A stretch of DNA of 48,549 bases from Brachybacterium nesterenkovii (GCF_900163655.1 NZ_FWFG01000010.1:1-48549), one strand, 5' to 3'; shown: positions 24,330-33,434, counted from the stretch's first letter. The notes: a model not told the origin generated them from the sequence alone. Made by a program: numbers and translations.

Positions 24330-25993
24330 GCCGGGACTCCCTCTGCCGGGACGGGGCCAGGGGCAGGGTCGGAGCCAGGGCCGGGCCCGTCCGGGGCCGG
24401 GGCTGCGAGATCGAGCATCCCGCCCGCGATCAGGCGGCGCAGCTCGCCGACGAGGCCGGCGGCAGCGTCCTGCGGATCGGTGTCCGTGAGCGCGCAGACG
24501 GCGCCGATGATCTGCCCCAGGGTGAGCTCCCCGTCGCAGGCCCCGACCGTGGCCGCGAGCAGCTGATCGGCGCGGACGATGCGGCCCAGGCCCGCACCCT
24601 GGACCAGCTCGATGAGCATAGGATCCCACGCCCCGGGTGTCAGGTGGCGCCGCTCGATGACATCCGCGGCGCGGACGGCGCGGTGCTCGAGCAGGGCCTC
24701 GTCGTCGAGGGCGGCGAGCGCGCGACGGGCCGCGAAGGCGCGCGCCAGGTGCGCCCCGAGGGAGCCGGAGCCCGTGGTCGCGACCTCCTCGAGGTCCAGC
24801 AGCGGCGCGGTCCGGGGCGCCTCGGAGCCGGGGGTGACGGGCCGGTGCGCCAGCACGTAGCCGAAGCCGATCCCGGCCACGTCGCGCGAGGCGAAGTCGT
24901 CGAGCCAGGCGCTCAGCATCGCGGGCCAGGCCTCGTCGCGGTCGGTGACGCCGCCGTCGCGCGCCCACGTCTCGGCGTACTGCGCGGGAGCCTCGCGGGC
25001 GCGCTGGATCACCCAGACGTCGAGGCCCGTCTGCTCGAACCAGCACCGGGGGTGCGCGGTCCAGTCCTCGCCATCGGAGGCATCGGCGGCGGTGTCGTCG
25101 CCCTCAACTTGCGAGGCCGCGGCGATCTCCCAGTTCGCGAGCATGACGGCGCTGCCGCCCGGTGCCAGGTGCGCGGGCAGCCCCCGGGCGATGTCGGCGA
25201 GCAGCTCGTCGCCGCCGCGGCCGCCGTCCCGGTACGTCCACTCGGCGATGCCGGCGTCGCGCGGGGTGATGACGAACGGCGGGTTGGAGACGATGAGGTC
25301 GAACTCCTCGCCCGCGACCGGCTCGAACAGCGATCCCGTGCGCAGATCCAGGTCGATCCCGTTGAGCGCCGCGGTGAAGGTCGCGAAGGCGATCGCGCGC
25401 TCGGACAGGTCGGTGGCGACCACCCGATCGGCGTGGCGGGAGGCGTGCAGGGCCTGGATGCCGCAGCCGCAGCCCATATCGAGCGCCGTGCCCACGCGCT
25501 CGCGCGGCGTGATCGACGCGAGGGTGAGCGATGCCCCGCCGACCCCGAGCACGTGCTCGGGGTGCAGGGGCGCGCCGGTGGCGAGCTCGGAGAGGTCCGA
25601 GGCGATCCACCAGCGGATCGCGCCCAGATCGTCCTGCGCCGCGTAGGGGGCGAGGTCGATGAGCGCGCGGACGCGCGCGCCGTCGAGGGCGACGATGCCC
25701 AGCTCGCGCGCGCCGTCGGCACCGGTGGCCGGGAGCGCGGCGTCCAGCACACGGGCATCGAGCTGGTGCCCGAGGGTGAACAGCTCGAACAGGCGCGCGG
25801 CCGGGTCGTCGATGTCGGCGAGGGCGCGCAGCGCCGGCACCGCCTGCTCGCGGCGGAGCGCGGCGGCGGCCATCGGGCCCAGCAGATCCTCGACGCGCTC
25901 GCTCGTGTACTCGGCCCGCTCGAGGTCCTCGCGCAGGGCGGCGATGCGGGCGGGGACGACGCGAGGGGGAGCGCAGGGCGCGGCAGCTGGCAT
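24326..25993 (-). CDS. DUF7059-type class I methyltransferase
   Basis: A 555-aa SAM-dependent methyltransferase. The N-terminal ~165 residues are a helical domain (DUF7059-like). The catalytic domain shows the SAM motif ALDMGCGCGIQAL, an acidic loop VATDLSE and NPP(F) in VSNPPFV. The NPP motif is typical of enzymes that methylate a nitrogen of glutamine, adenine or guanine. A C-terminal domain of about 190 residues follows. It is divergent from the helicase gene and leads a minus-strand group with PAP2 and topA. The target is unknown. CACAAT seven bases before the ATG may be a leaderless -10. Confidence 0.88.
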   Translation of the reverse strand: MPAAAPCAPPRVVPARIAALREDLERAEYTSERVEDLLGPMAAAALRREQAVPALRALADIDDPAARLFELFTLGHQLDARVLDAALPATGADGARELGIVALDGARVRALIDLAPYAAQDDLGAIRWWIASDLSELATGAPLHPEHVLGVGGASLTLASITPRERVGTALDMGCGCGIQALHASRHADRVVATDLSERAIAFATFTAALNGIDLDLRTGSLFEPVAGEEFDLIVSNPPFVITPRDAGIAEWTYRDGGRGGDELLADIARGLPAHLAPGGSAVMLANWEIAAASQVEGDDTAADASDGEDWTAHPRCWFEQTGLDVWVIQRAREAPAQYAETWARDGGVTDRDEAWPAMLSAWLDDFASRDVAGIGFGYVLAHRPVTPGSEAPRTAPLLDLEEVATTGSGSLGAHLARAFAARRALAALDDEALLEHRAVRAADVIERRHLTPGAWDPMLIELVQGAGLGRIVRADQLLAATVGACDGELTLGQIIGAVCALTDTDPQDAAAGLVGELRRLIAGGMLDLAAPAPDGPGPGSDPAPGPVPAEGVPA

Positions 25994-26075
25994 GACTACG
26001 ATTGTGCAGCAGTCGCCCGGACGCGCCCCGTGAGGTGCGGGGGCGGCATCTGACAGAGCTCCGGAAGGCGGTCGC

Positions 26076-28691
26076 GTGCGCGCAGGCAGAGCCCAGGACC
26101 TCCTGGCGGACCTCACCGAGCCGCTCACGCGACGCACCTGCCTCACCCACGTCGAGACGCTCCCGCGGCGCGACGGCCGCACCGGCGACTGGCCGGCATG
26201 GGCCGACCCGCGCCTGCTCGAGCACCTGCGCGCTCGCGGCGTCGAGCGGCCGTGGATCCACCAGGAGCGGGCCGCGGAGCTCGCCCATGCCGGGCGCCAT
26301 ACGGTGCTCGCGACGGCGACCGCCTCGGGCAAGTCGCTCGCGTACCTGCTGCCGGCGCTCACGGCGATCGGCGCCCGCAGCCTCGATCCCGCCGAGCGGC
26401 GCGCGACGGTGCTCTACGTCTCGCCCACCAAGGCGCTGGCCGCCGACCAGCTCACCAACATCGACGCGATGGCCCGCGGCGCCGGGATCGCGGATGCCCG
26501 GGTGGCGGTGTTCGACGGCGACACCCCCGCCGAGCAGCGCCGCTGGATCCGCCGTCACGGCACCTTCGTCCTCACCAACCCCGACATGCTGCACTTCGGG
26601 ATCCTCCCGGGTCACGAGCAGTGGGCGAGCTTCTTCCACGCGCTGCGCTACGTGGTGATCGACGAGTGCCACAGCTACCGCGGCGTGTTCGGCAGCCACG
26701 TGGCCCTCGTGCTGCGGCGCCTGCGCCGGATCGCCGCGCACTACCGGTCGGAGCCGACGTTCATCCTCGCCTCGGCGACGACCGCGAACCCCGAGGTCTC
26801 CGCGTCGCGCCTGGTCGGGGCCGAGGTCGAGGCGATCACCGAGGACGGTTCCCCGCGGACGGGCCTCACCTTCGCCCTGTGGGAGCCCGGCACGCGCGCC
26901 CGCATCGACGGGCGGCCCGGGAGCACAGGGCCCGGCGGCACGGGGGCCGACGGCACAGGGTTTGGCGGCGCAGGGTTTGGCGGCGCGGGGTCCGACGTTG
27001 CGGCCTCGGGTGCCGCGGGGGCGCAGGCCGGCGCGCCGCCGACAGACGCCGCCGACCGCCTCGACGCCCTCGCCGCCGCCGACGGGGGAACCGTCGAGGA
27101 CGAGGGACGCGGCGGCGCGGCGGAGGAGCCGCAGCGCCGCTCGGCCACGAGCGAGGCCGCGGCGATCCTGGCCGACCTCGTCGAGCGCGACGTGCAGACC
27201 CTCGTCTTCGCCCGCTCGCGGCGCGGTGCCGAGCTGGTCGCCTCCGGTGCGCGGCGCCTGCTGACCGAGAAGGCCGAGCAGGCCGGTCACGGGGGAGGGG
27301 CGGGCGCTCTCATGGACGCCGCCCACCGCGTGGCCGCGTACCGGGGCGGGTACCTGGCCGAGGAGCGGCGGGCGCTCGAGGACGCCCTGCGCTCGGGCGA
27401 GCTGCGGGCCCTGGCCTCGACCAACGCCCTCGAGCTCGGCATCGACATCGCGGGTCTGGACGCCGTGGTGATCGCCGGCTGGCCCGGGACCCGCGCCTCG
27501 CTGTGGCAGCAGGCCGGTCGAGCCGGGCGGCGTCACGCAGGAGGCGGTCCGGCAGGAGGCGGCGGCTCCGGCGCGGGTGGCACCGGGGCCCTCGCGCTCT
27601 TCGTCGCCCGGGAGGATCCGCTCGACACCTTCGTGGTCCACCACCCGGAGTCGGTGTTCGGCGCGAGCGTCGAGGCGGCCGTGTTCGACCCTGCGAATCC
27701 GTACGTCATGACCCCGCACCTGTGCGCGGCCGCCGCCGAGCTGCCGATCCGGGACGGCGAGGAGCAGATCTTCGGGCCGACCGCGACGGAGCTGCTGGGC
27801 ACCCTCACGGCGCGCGGGGCCCTGCGGCGCCGCCCCACCGGCTGGTACTGGACGCTGCCGCAGAGCGCGCACGACCTCACCGACCTGCGGGGCAGCGGCG
27901 GCGAGCCCGTGCGGATCGTCGAGCAGGGCTCGGGGGCGCTGCTGGGGACCGTGGACGCGGGCAGCGCCCACACCCAGGTGCACGACGGCGCCGTCTACCT
28001 CCACCAGGGCCGCAGCTATGTGGTCGACCACCTCGACGTCGAGCGGGCCGTGGCCCTCGTGCACCGCGAGGACCCCCTGCACTCGACGCACCCGCAGACC
28101 GCCTCGACCATCCGCGTGCGCCAGGTGGAGCGGACACGGCCGTGGCGCGACGGCGTGACCCTGTGCTTCGGCACCGTCGACGTGACCGACCAGGTGACCG
28201 GCTACCAGGTGCGGGACGTGTTCACCCAGGCCGTGCTGGGTCAGCACACCCTCGACCTGCCCCCGAGGACGCTGACGACCAAGGCCGTCTGGTGGGAGAT
28301 CCCCGCCGCGCTCACCGAGCGCGCCGGCATCGACGACGAGGCGCTGCCCGGGGCCCTGCACGCCGCTGAGCATGCCGCGATCTCGATGCTCCCGCTGCTG
28401 GCCACGTGCGACCGCTGGGACATCGGCGGCGTGTCCACGGCCCTCCACGAGGACACCGGCATGCCGACGATCTTCGTGTACGACGGCGCCCCCGGCGGTG
28501 CGGGCTTCGCCGAGCGCGGGGCCGAGGGCGCGAGCGCCTGGCTGCGCTCGACCGCCGACATGATCGACGAGTGCCCCTGCACCGACGGCTGCCCGGCCTG
28601 CGTGGTCTCGCCCAAATGCGGCAACGGCAACGAGCCGCTGTCCAAGGCCGGCGCGGCGAGCCTCCTGGCCGTCCTGGCACCGGAGGGCTGA
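26076..28691 (+). CDS. DEAD/DEAH-box helicase with DUF1998 (MrfA/YprA-like)
   Basis: An 871-aa superfamily 2 helicase. Motif I is ATASGKS (about 82-90), motif II DECH, motif III SATT and motif VI QQAGRAGRR. The C-terminal DUF1998 domain has the four-Cys cluster C-P-C-T-D-G-C-P-A-C then KCGN-G-N. In Bacillus the relative MrfA acts in repair of mitomycin C lesions; Rv3649 is the mycobacterial counterpart. Two Gly-rich inserts are unusual: about 280-320 between the helicase lobes and about 490-505 just after motif VI. The GTG start has GGAAGG eight bases upstream. The last 450 bp are overlapped on the other strand by the TadG-like frame. Confidence 0.92.
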   Translation: MRAGRAQDLLADLTEPLTRRTCLTHVETLPRRDGRTGDWPAWADPRLLEHLRARGVERPWIHQERAAELAHAGRHTVLATATASGKSLAYLLPALTAIGARSLDPAERRATVLYVSPTKALAADQLTNIDAMARGAGIADARVAVFDGDTPAEQRRWIRRHGTFVLTNPDMLHFGILPGHEQWASFFHALRYVVIDECHSYRGVFGSHVALVLRRLRRIAAHYRSEPTFILASATTANPEVSASRLVGAEVEAITEDGSPRTGLTFALWEPGTRARIDGRPGSTGPGGTGADGTGFGGAGFGGAGSDVAASGAAGAQAGAPPTDAADRLDALAAADGGTVEDEGRGGAAEEPQRRSATSEAAAILADLVERDVQTLVFARSRRGAELVASGARRLLTEKAEQAGHGGGAGALMDAAHRVAAYRGGYLAEERRALEDALRSGELRALASTNALELGIDIAGLDAVVIAGWPGTRASLWQQAGRAGRRHAGGGPAGGGGSGAGGTGALALFVAREDPLDTFVVHHPESVFGASVEAAVFDPANPYVMTPHLCAAAAELPIRDGEEQIFGPTATELLGTLTARGALRRRPTGWYWTLPQSAHDLTDLRGSGGEPVRIVEQGSGALLGTVDAGSAHTQVHDGAVYLHQGRSYVVDHLDVERAVALVHREDPLHSTHPQTASTIRVRQVERTRPWRDGVTLCFGTVDVTDQVTGYQVRDVFTQAVLGQHTLDLPPRTLTTKAVWWEIPAALTERAGIDDEALPGALHAAEHAAISMLPLLATCDRWDIGGVSTALHEDTGMPTIFVYDGAPGGAGFAERGAEGASAWLRSTADMIDECPCTDGCPACVVSPKCGNGNEPLSKAGAASLLAVLAPEG

Positions 28692-29059
28692 GGCGACGCG
28701 GCTCCCGGGGCGGGCCCTGGACCCGCCCGCGCCGACACCTGCACGCTGCCCAGCAGCGGGATCTCGATCCGGGCCGTGACCAGCACATCCTGTCCGTCGA
28801 CGGTGCAGGCCGTGAGGGTCGCCCGGTTGAGCTCTGCGGTCTCGGAGGCGCGGGCGCAGGCATCCGCGCCGACGGCCAGGGCGTCGGCGCCCGCGAGCGC
28901 CGCGAGGTCCGCGGCGGTCGCCGCGCGCGCCTGGGCGGAGGCTCCCTGGGCGAGCAGACCGATCGCCCCGAGCATCACCACAGTGACCGCGATCCAGGCG
29001 AGCACGCCCGCGGGGGCGGAGCCGCGCTCGCGGCGCAGCTCGGTGCGCGCGCTCCTCAC
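28241..29059 (-). CDS. TadG-like pilus-assembly protein with antisense-overlapping C-terminal extension
   Basis: The first ~111 residues are family-like: a short basic start with G-S at 13-14, one membrane helix (about 18-40), then a DLAALAGADAL segment as in small secretion/TadE-G-like proteins (Rv3654c type). After residue 111 no stop codon occurs for 480 nt, and the frame continues through residues 123-272 antisense to the helicase C-terminus. That part is Pro/Ser/Ala-rich with no recognisable domain. Either the native stop has been lost or the real product is longer than its relatives. The GTG at 29059 overlaps the TadE stop (GTGA). It is the last gene of the tad operon. Confidence 0.6.
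   Translation of the reverse strand: MRSARTELRRERGSAPAGVLAWIAVTVVMLGAIGLLAQGASAQARAATAADLAALAGADALAVGADACARASETAELNRATLTACTVDGQDVLVTARIEIPLLGSVQVSARAGPGPAPGAASPQPSGARTARRLAAPALDSGSLPLPHLGETTQAGQPSVQGHSSIMSAVERSQALAPSAPRSAKPAPPGAPSYTKIVGMPVSSWRAVDTPPMSQRSHVASSGSIEIAACSAACRAPGSASSSMPARSVSAAGISHQTALVVSVLGGRSRVC
28708..28728 (+). terminator. Hairpin after the helicase gene
   Basis: GGGCGGG/CCCGCCC arms with a 7-base loop lie 16 bp after the helicase stop codon. The same bases are coding on the minus strand if the TadG-like frame is used in full. Confidence 0.45.
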
Positions 29060-29463
29060 GGCGATGCCCCCGCTGCGGCCACGAGCTGCGGCTCGAGCCG
29101 GGCGACCGCGCGCCCGGTGACCTCGACCTCGAGCCCCGCGAGCATCCCCTGCGCGGCGGGGCGCAGGGTGCGCGTGACCTCGACGTGCACCCACGGGCCG
29201 TCGCGCGAGACGGAGACGTCCACGGCTGAGCCCGCGGCCTGTCGCGCGGCCTCCACCGCGGCCGCCTCGTCCTCGCCGCGGGCCAGTTCCCGCGCGGCGG
29301 CACGGGCCGAGGCGTCGACCCGCACCTGCTGAGCCCCGGCCAGGCCCACGAACGCGAGGACCACGGCGAGCACGACGATCACCGGGAGCACGACGGCGGT
29401 CTCCGCGGTGACCGAGCCCCGGTCGCCCCGCAGGCGGGGCGACCGGGTCGGCACCGGGGTCAT
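29056..29463 (-). CDS. tadE: TadE-family pseudopilin
   Basis: A 135-aa minor pilin-like protein. The basic start is followed by G-S-V-T-A-E-T (Gly16, Glu21), a prepilin-peptidase-like site with Glu at +5, then one hydrophobic helix (about 22-43). The rest is a periplasmic domain. Both ends overlap neighbours by 4 nt. It belongs to the tad operon 28241-33434. Confidence 0.85.
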   Translation of the reverse strand: MTPVPTRSPRLRGDRGSVTAETAVVLPVIVVLAVVLAFVGLAGAQQVRVDASARAAARELARGEDEAAAVEAARQAAGSAVDVSVSRDGPWVHVEVTRTLRPAAQGMLAGLEVEVTGRAVARLEPQLVAAAGASP

Positions 29464-29729
29464 GACCCCAGCGAGAGCGCGGCGGTGATGATCCCCATGA
29501 GGAGATCGCGCACCTCCCCGGACTTCAGCAGGACCACCAGGACGGCCGCGAATCCGCAGGCCGCGAGCGTGGTGATGGCGTACTCCGCGGTCGTGGCCCC
29601 GGTGTCATCGGACAGGCGCTCGACCGCGCCGGGGAGGGCGCCCGCATCCGGGACGGGGGCGGGAGCGTCCCCTTCCGCGGCAGGGGCGGTGATCCCCGGT
29701 CCGGGGAGCGTGCAGGGTGTGTGGGACAT
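29460..29729 (-). CDS. Flp-like pilin precursor (DUF4244)
   Basis: An 89-aa small pilin. After a Pro/Ala-rich ~40-residue leader comes G-A-T-T-A-E-Y (cleavage expected after Gly44; Glu49-Tyr50 at +5/+6 as in Flp pilins), then a hydrophobic helix to about residue 70. The long leader is typical of the actinobacterial DUF4244 type. It has AAGGAG six bases before its ATG and a 140-bp gap to the upstream secretion gene, which may allow stronger expression of the pilin. No prepilin peptidase gene is in the window. Confidence 0.85.
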   Translation of the reverse strand: MSHTPCTLPGPGITAPAAEGDAPAPVPDAGALPGAVERLSDDTGATTAEYAITTLAACGFAAVLVVLLKSGEVRDLLMGIITAALSLGS

Positions 29730-29869
29730 GGTGTTCTCCTTCCGTGCCGCGGCTGCGGCACGTCTGCGGCGCCGACGCGGAGGCGCGACGCCCACCGGGA
29801 CGGCCCCGGCGGTCTGGGGAGGGACCGGGCCGCGCAGCGGAGCGCTCCGGTCCGGGCGCGCGGGGCGGC

Positions 29870-31012
29870 TCATCCGAGCACCCCGGCGAAGGAGCCGTCG
29901 AGCAGGGACGCGACGGTCGGGATGATGCCCAGCAGGACGAAGGCGGGCAGCAGGGCGATCCCGGTGGGCAGGACGAGGCGGACCGCCAGGCGCGCGGCGG
30001 CGGCCTCGGCGGCGCGGGCCCGGCCGCGCCGGGCGTCCCGTGCGCCGGAGCGCAGCAGGCCCACGAGGTCGGCCCCGGTGGCGTGGGAGACGAGCGCGGC
30101 ATCCCGCAGCGGCGCGAGCGACGCAGGGAGGGGAGACAGGGCCGTGCGGACCCCGACGCCCGCGGCCAGGGCGCGGGCCGTGCGCTCGAGCGGCGCGGCC
30201 AGGGGGTCGCTCGCGAGGGCGGGGCCGCTCGCAAGTGCCTGGCCGACGGTCGCGAGCGCGTGGGCCAGGGGAGATCCTGCCGCCAGCGGACCGGCGACGA
30301 GATCCAGGACGAGCGAGGGGTCCACGCCGGGCGACTCGTCGCGGGCGGCGCGCAGCAGGCGGTGCATCCACCACCAGCCGCCGAGCGTGCACGCCGTGCC
30401 GGAGGCGAGCAGCCACAGCCCGTCGCCGTGCAGGAGCAGCCCGAGGGGGTCGGCGCCGAGCAGGAGCCCCAGACCGATGCCGACGAGCGGCAGGGCCAGG
30501 AGGATCCGCGCCGTCGCGAGCGGTCCCGCGAAGGCGCTGCGCCGCGCGAGGGCCGCATCGGCCACATCCCGCAGCCCGTCGGCGAGGGTGAGGAGCACCG
30601 GGCCGAGCGGCGCGCCGGTGCGCTCGCACACCTCGAGCGCGGCGCTCAGGGCCGCGATCTCGGGCGACCCCGTGAGGGTTCCGGCGGCACGGGAGGGATC
30701 GGCACCGGCGCCGACGGCCCGGGCGAGGTCCTGCAGGGGGCCGGGCGCGGTGGCATCCGCGGCGGCGCTCCACGCGGTCCGCGGGGCCGTCCCGGAGGCG
30801 ATGATCGTCGCGAGGCGCTCGACGAGGCGGGCGATGTCGAGCGGGGTGGGCCGGGGGTGCCGCGCCGTCCCCGGCAGCGCGCGCGGAGACGCGGTCGCGG
30901 GCGTGCGCGGTGCCCGCGGCGCCCCGGCGATCACGGCGAGCAGCGCGACCGCGCAGGCCAGCAGGGCGGGCGCGGGAGCCGGGATCTGCGCGATGCCGTC
31001 CGCCGGGGTCAC
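29870..31012 (-). CDS. Type II secretion F-family protein, TadB-TadC fusion
   Basis: A 380-aa membrane platform protein. Residues about 60-215 form one T2SSF-like unit (cytoplasmic helices, then the helix pair LATARILLALPLVGIGLGLLLGA and a further segment near 190-210). Residues about 225-380 form a second unit ending with the hydrophobic pair LPTGIALLPAFVLLGIIPTV. In mycobacteria these two parts are separate genes (TadB-like Rv3658c and TadC-like Rv3657c). The GTG at 31012 overlaps the ATPase stop (GTGA). The two-domain reading rests on internal pattern only. Confidence 0.8.
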   Translation of the reverse strand: MTPADGIAQIPAPAPALLACAVALLAVIAGAPRAPRTPATASPRALPGTARHPRPTPLDIARLVERLATIIASGTAPRTAWSAAADATAPGPLQDLARAVGAGADPSRAAGTLTGSPEIAALSAALEVCERTGAPLGPVLLTLADGLRDVADAALARRSAFAGPLATARILLALPLVGIGLGLLLGADPLGLLLHGDGLWLLASGTACTLGGWWWMHRLLRAARDESPGVDPSLVLDLVAGPLAAGSPLAHALATVGQALASGPALASDPLAAPLERTARALAAGVGVRTALSPLPASLAPLRDAALVSHATGADLVGLLRSGARDARRGRARAAEAAAARLAVRLVLPTGIALLPAFVLLGIIPTVASLLDGSFAGVLG

Positions 31013-32235
31013 GGCGCGCCGCCGATCTCGCCGCCCGCGTCGAGGTCGGCGCGCATGCCGATCTCCGCGGGTGCCAGCCCGAGTCGAGCGCACAGTCGCT
31101 CCGCTGCCGGTCCCGGGACGGGGGACGGGCCGGTGAGGTCGAGGGCGAGGGACACCTGCAGTGCGCCAGCCCGATCCCGCCCCAGGACGCCCACCTGGGT
31201 GAGGGAGCGCCGCGGGCCGCGCCGGCTGAGATGCAGGACGATGTCGAGCGCACTCGCCGCCTGCGAGGCGAGGGCCTCGGGGCCCAGGCCGCCGAGCGCG
31301 CCGAGCGCTTCGAGGCGGGCGGGGACGTCCAGCGCGGTGTTCGCGTGCAGGGTCCCGCAGCCGCCCTCATGGCCCGTGTTCAGGGCCTGCAGCAGCTCGC
31401 GGACCTCGGCGCCGCGGCACTCGCCGACCACCACCCGGTCGGGCCGCATGCGCAGGCACTGCCGCACCAGGTGCGCGAGGTCCACGCCGCCGGCGCCGTC
31501 CGCGTTGGCGTGACGGGCCTGCAGGTGCACGGTGTGCGGATGATCGGGCTCGAGCTCGCGGGCGTCCTCGACGATCACGATCCGCTCGGAGGGATCGGCG
31601 GCCGACAGCATCGCCCCCAGCAGGGTCGTCTTGCCGGTCCCGGTGCCGCCCGAGATCACGAACGCCGAGCGCGAGGCGATCACGGCCTGGGCCACGCGGC
31701 GCCCGAGGGGGCTCAGCGTGCCGGCGCGCTCGAGCTCGGCCAGGCCGAAGCGCTTGGCCGACGGGCGACGCAGCGAGATGAGGGTGCCGCCGCCGGTCAG
31801 GGCCGGCAGCACGGCGTGCAGGCGGGTGCCGTCGGGCAGGTGGGCATCGGCGCACGGCGAGGCGTCGTCCAGGCGGCGTCCCCCGGCGGTCGCCAGGCGC
31901 ACCGCGAGCTCCCGGGCCTCGACGGGCGCGAGGTGCTGACGCGTCCGGCGCAGCCCGTGGGCGTCGTCCACCCAGACGGAGCCGTCGGCATTGACCAGGA
32001 TGTCCGTGACCCCGGGCCGTGCGAGATCCTGCAGCGGCCCGAGCCCGGTGACCTCGTCGCGCAGGCGGGCGGTCATCCGCAGCAGCTCGGCCGCCCCGAC
32101 CATCCGCCCTTGCGCACGCAGCACCCGGGCCACGCGCGGGACGTCCACCGGCCCCGGCGAGGCGACGAGATCCTCGCGCAGCGCCGCCAGGGTCGCGCGG
32201 GCGGGATCGGCCTCCCGGATCGGGGCGGCGGTCAT
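31009..32235 (-). CDS. tadA: Pilus-assembly ATPase (TadA/CpaF family)
   Basis: A 408-aa secretion ATPase. After an N-terminal helical part comes the conserved TDILVNADGSVWVD, then Walker A GGTGTGKTT, the Asp box IVIVEDARELE, Walker B MRPDRVVVGECRG and the GHEGGCGTLHAN motif. It should hexamerise and power pilus assembly with the TadB-TadC protein. The ATG overlaps the CpaE-like stop (ATGA). Confidence 0.94.
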   Translation of the reverse strand: MTAAPIREADPARATLAALREDLVASPGPVDVPRVARVLRAQGRMVGAAELLRMTARLRDEVTGLGPLQDLARPGVTDILVNADGSVWVDDAHGLRRTRQHLAPVEARELAVRLATAGGRRLDDASPCADAHLPDGTRLHAVLPALTGGGTLISLRRPSAKRFGLAELERAGTLSPLGRRVAQAVIASRSAFVISGGTGTGKTTLLGAMLSAADPSERIVIVEDARELEPDHPHTVHLQARHANADGAGGVDLAHLVRQCLRMRPDRVVVGECRGAEVRELLQALNTGHEGGCGTLHANTALDVPARLEALGALGGLGPEALASQAASALDIVLHLSRRGPRRSLTQVGVLGRDRAGALQVSLALDLTGPSPVPGPAAERLCARLGLAPAEIGMRADLDAGGEIGGAP

Positions 32236-33434
32236 GACGGGGCTCCCTCGGCCAGCAGCTCGGCCGCGAGGCGCGAGCACAGGCGGTCGGCTCCGCCGCG
32301 GCGCCGATCCAGCAGGGGCACCGCCGTGCGGGGATGATCGCGGAAGGACCCCAGGAGCTCGCCCCCGAGATCCTCGGCCGCGTCCCGGGCCGACCAGGCC
32401 CCGCCGCCCCGCACGATGATCCCGACGCCTCCGTGCGGACGGGGCCAGGCATCGAGCCGACGCGCTGCGGACCGCACCCCATGGTCGGTGGGGCGGATGA
32501 TGAGGAGGAGACGGTCGGCCGCTTCCAGCACCGCTGCGGCCAGCTCGGTGCCGATATCGACGATCACCCGGGCGTCGGTCCCCGCGAGCGCGGTCAGGGC
32601 AGATCGTGCGAGGTCGGGCGTCGGGGTGGGACCGTCCTGCGCGGCGAGCAGGCGCACCCCGTCGATCTCGGGCAGGCCCTCGCGCAGGGCGGGGCCGTCC
32701 TCGGGCCCCAGCAGGCCGATGTCGGACCATCGGATCCCGCCCGGGGCGGCGGCCTCGACCAGCTCGTCGAGGCCGCCGCCGAGGGGATCGGCATCGACCA
32801 GGACCGTGCCGTCCTCGCCCCGAGAGCGCCGCGCGAGAGCACCGGCGAGGCGGGCGGCGGTGCTCGACGCCCCCGCGCCTCCGCTCCCACCGGCGACGGC
32901 GACGATGAGCCCGCGCGTGCTCGGGCGTTTGAGCGCCGTGAGGGCGCCCAGCAGGTCCTCGGAGTCGCGGGGGAGACGCAGCAGGTGCCGGGCCCCGGCC
33001 GCGAGGCATCGTCGCCAGGCATCCTCGGTGACCTCCCCGTCCTCGGCGACGATCAGCAGAGGCGCCCTCCCGGCCTCCCCGAGCCCGTGCGCATGCTCAT
33101 GGCGGCCGGGACCCGCGAGCGCCGCCGGATCGCACACCTCGGCACGGACGGGGACCCCGGGCAGGGGAGCATCCGCATCGGCCAGGACGGCCCCGACGGC
33201 ATCCGCGTGATCGGCCACCTGCGCGCGCAGGGCGGGGGAGAGGCCGCTCCACAGCACCTGCGCGGCAGCGCCGTGTGCCTCGATCGACCGCGGACGCGGG
33301 GCGTCGAGCACGGGGAAGACGGAAGGACCGCGCCGACGGGCGGGAGGATCGGCGATGGCTGACGGGTCGGCGACGTTCGGCGGGTCCGCGGCCGGGGGCG
33401 GCGGGGCGAGGGCGAGTGCGTTCATGCCCCGCAT
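32232..33434 (-). CDS. CpaE/Ssd-like MinD-family protein
   Basis: A 400-aa protein at the head of the tad operon. A receiver-like N-terminal half (VPVRAEV to LLRLPRDSEDLL) precedes a MinD/ParA-type domain. The deviant Walker A is GGSGGAGASS, which lacks both lysines of the normal KGGxxK(S/T); this is typical of the actinobacterial Ssd/Rv3660c group as I recall. LVDADPLGGGLDEL follows. Such proteins help to position the Tad machinery. ATGs at 33434 and 33425 are both possible, and neither has a strong Shine-Dalgarno sequence. Confidence 0.85.
   Translation of the reverse strand: MRGMNALALAPPPPAADPPNVADPSAIADPPARRRGPSVFPVLDAPRPRSIEAHGAAAQVLWSGLSPALRAQVADHADAVGAVLADADAPLPGVPVRAEVCDPAALAGPGRHEHAHGLGEAGRAPLLIVAEDGEVTEDAWRRCLAAGARHLLRLPRDSEDLLGALTALKRPSTRGLIVAVAGGSGGAGASSTAARLAGALARRSRGEDGTVLVDADPLGGGLDELVEAAAPGGIRWSDIGLLGPEDGPALREGLPEIDGVRLLAAQDGPTPTPDLARSALTALAGTDARVIVDIGTELAAAVLEAADRLLLIIRPTDHGVRSAARRLDAWPRPHGGVGIIVRGGGAWSARDAAEDLGGELLGSFRDHPRTAVPLLDRRRGGADRLCSRLAAELLAEGAPS

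Noticed and set aside
25994-29303. Upstream extension of the methyltransferase frame and the 1399-codon minus-strand frame 25104-29303
   Set aside because: They read through the helicase gene on the other strand in low-complexity sequence; the methyltransferase start at 25993 fits its domain limits.
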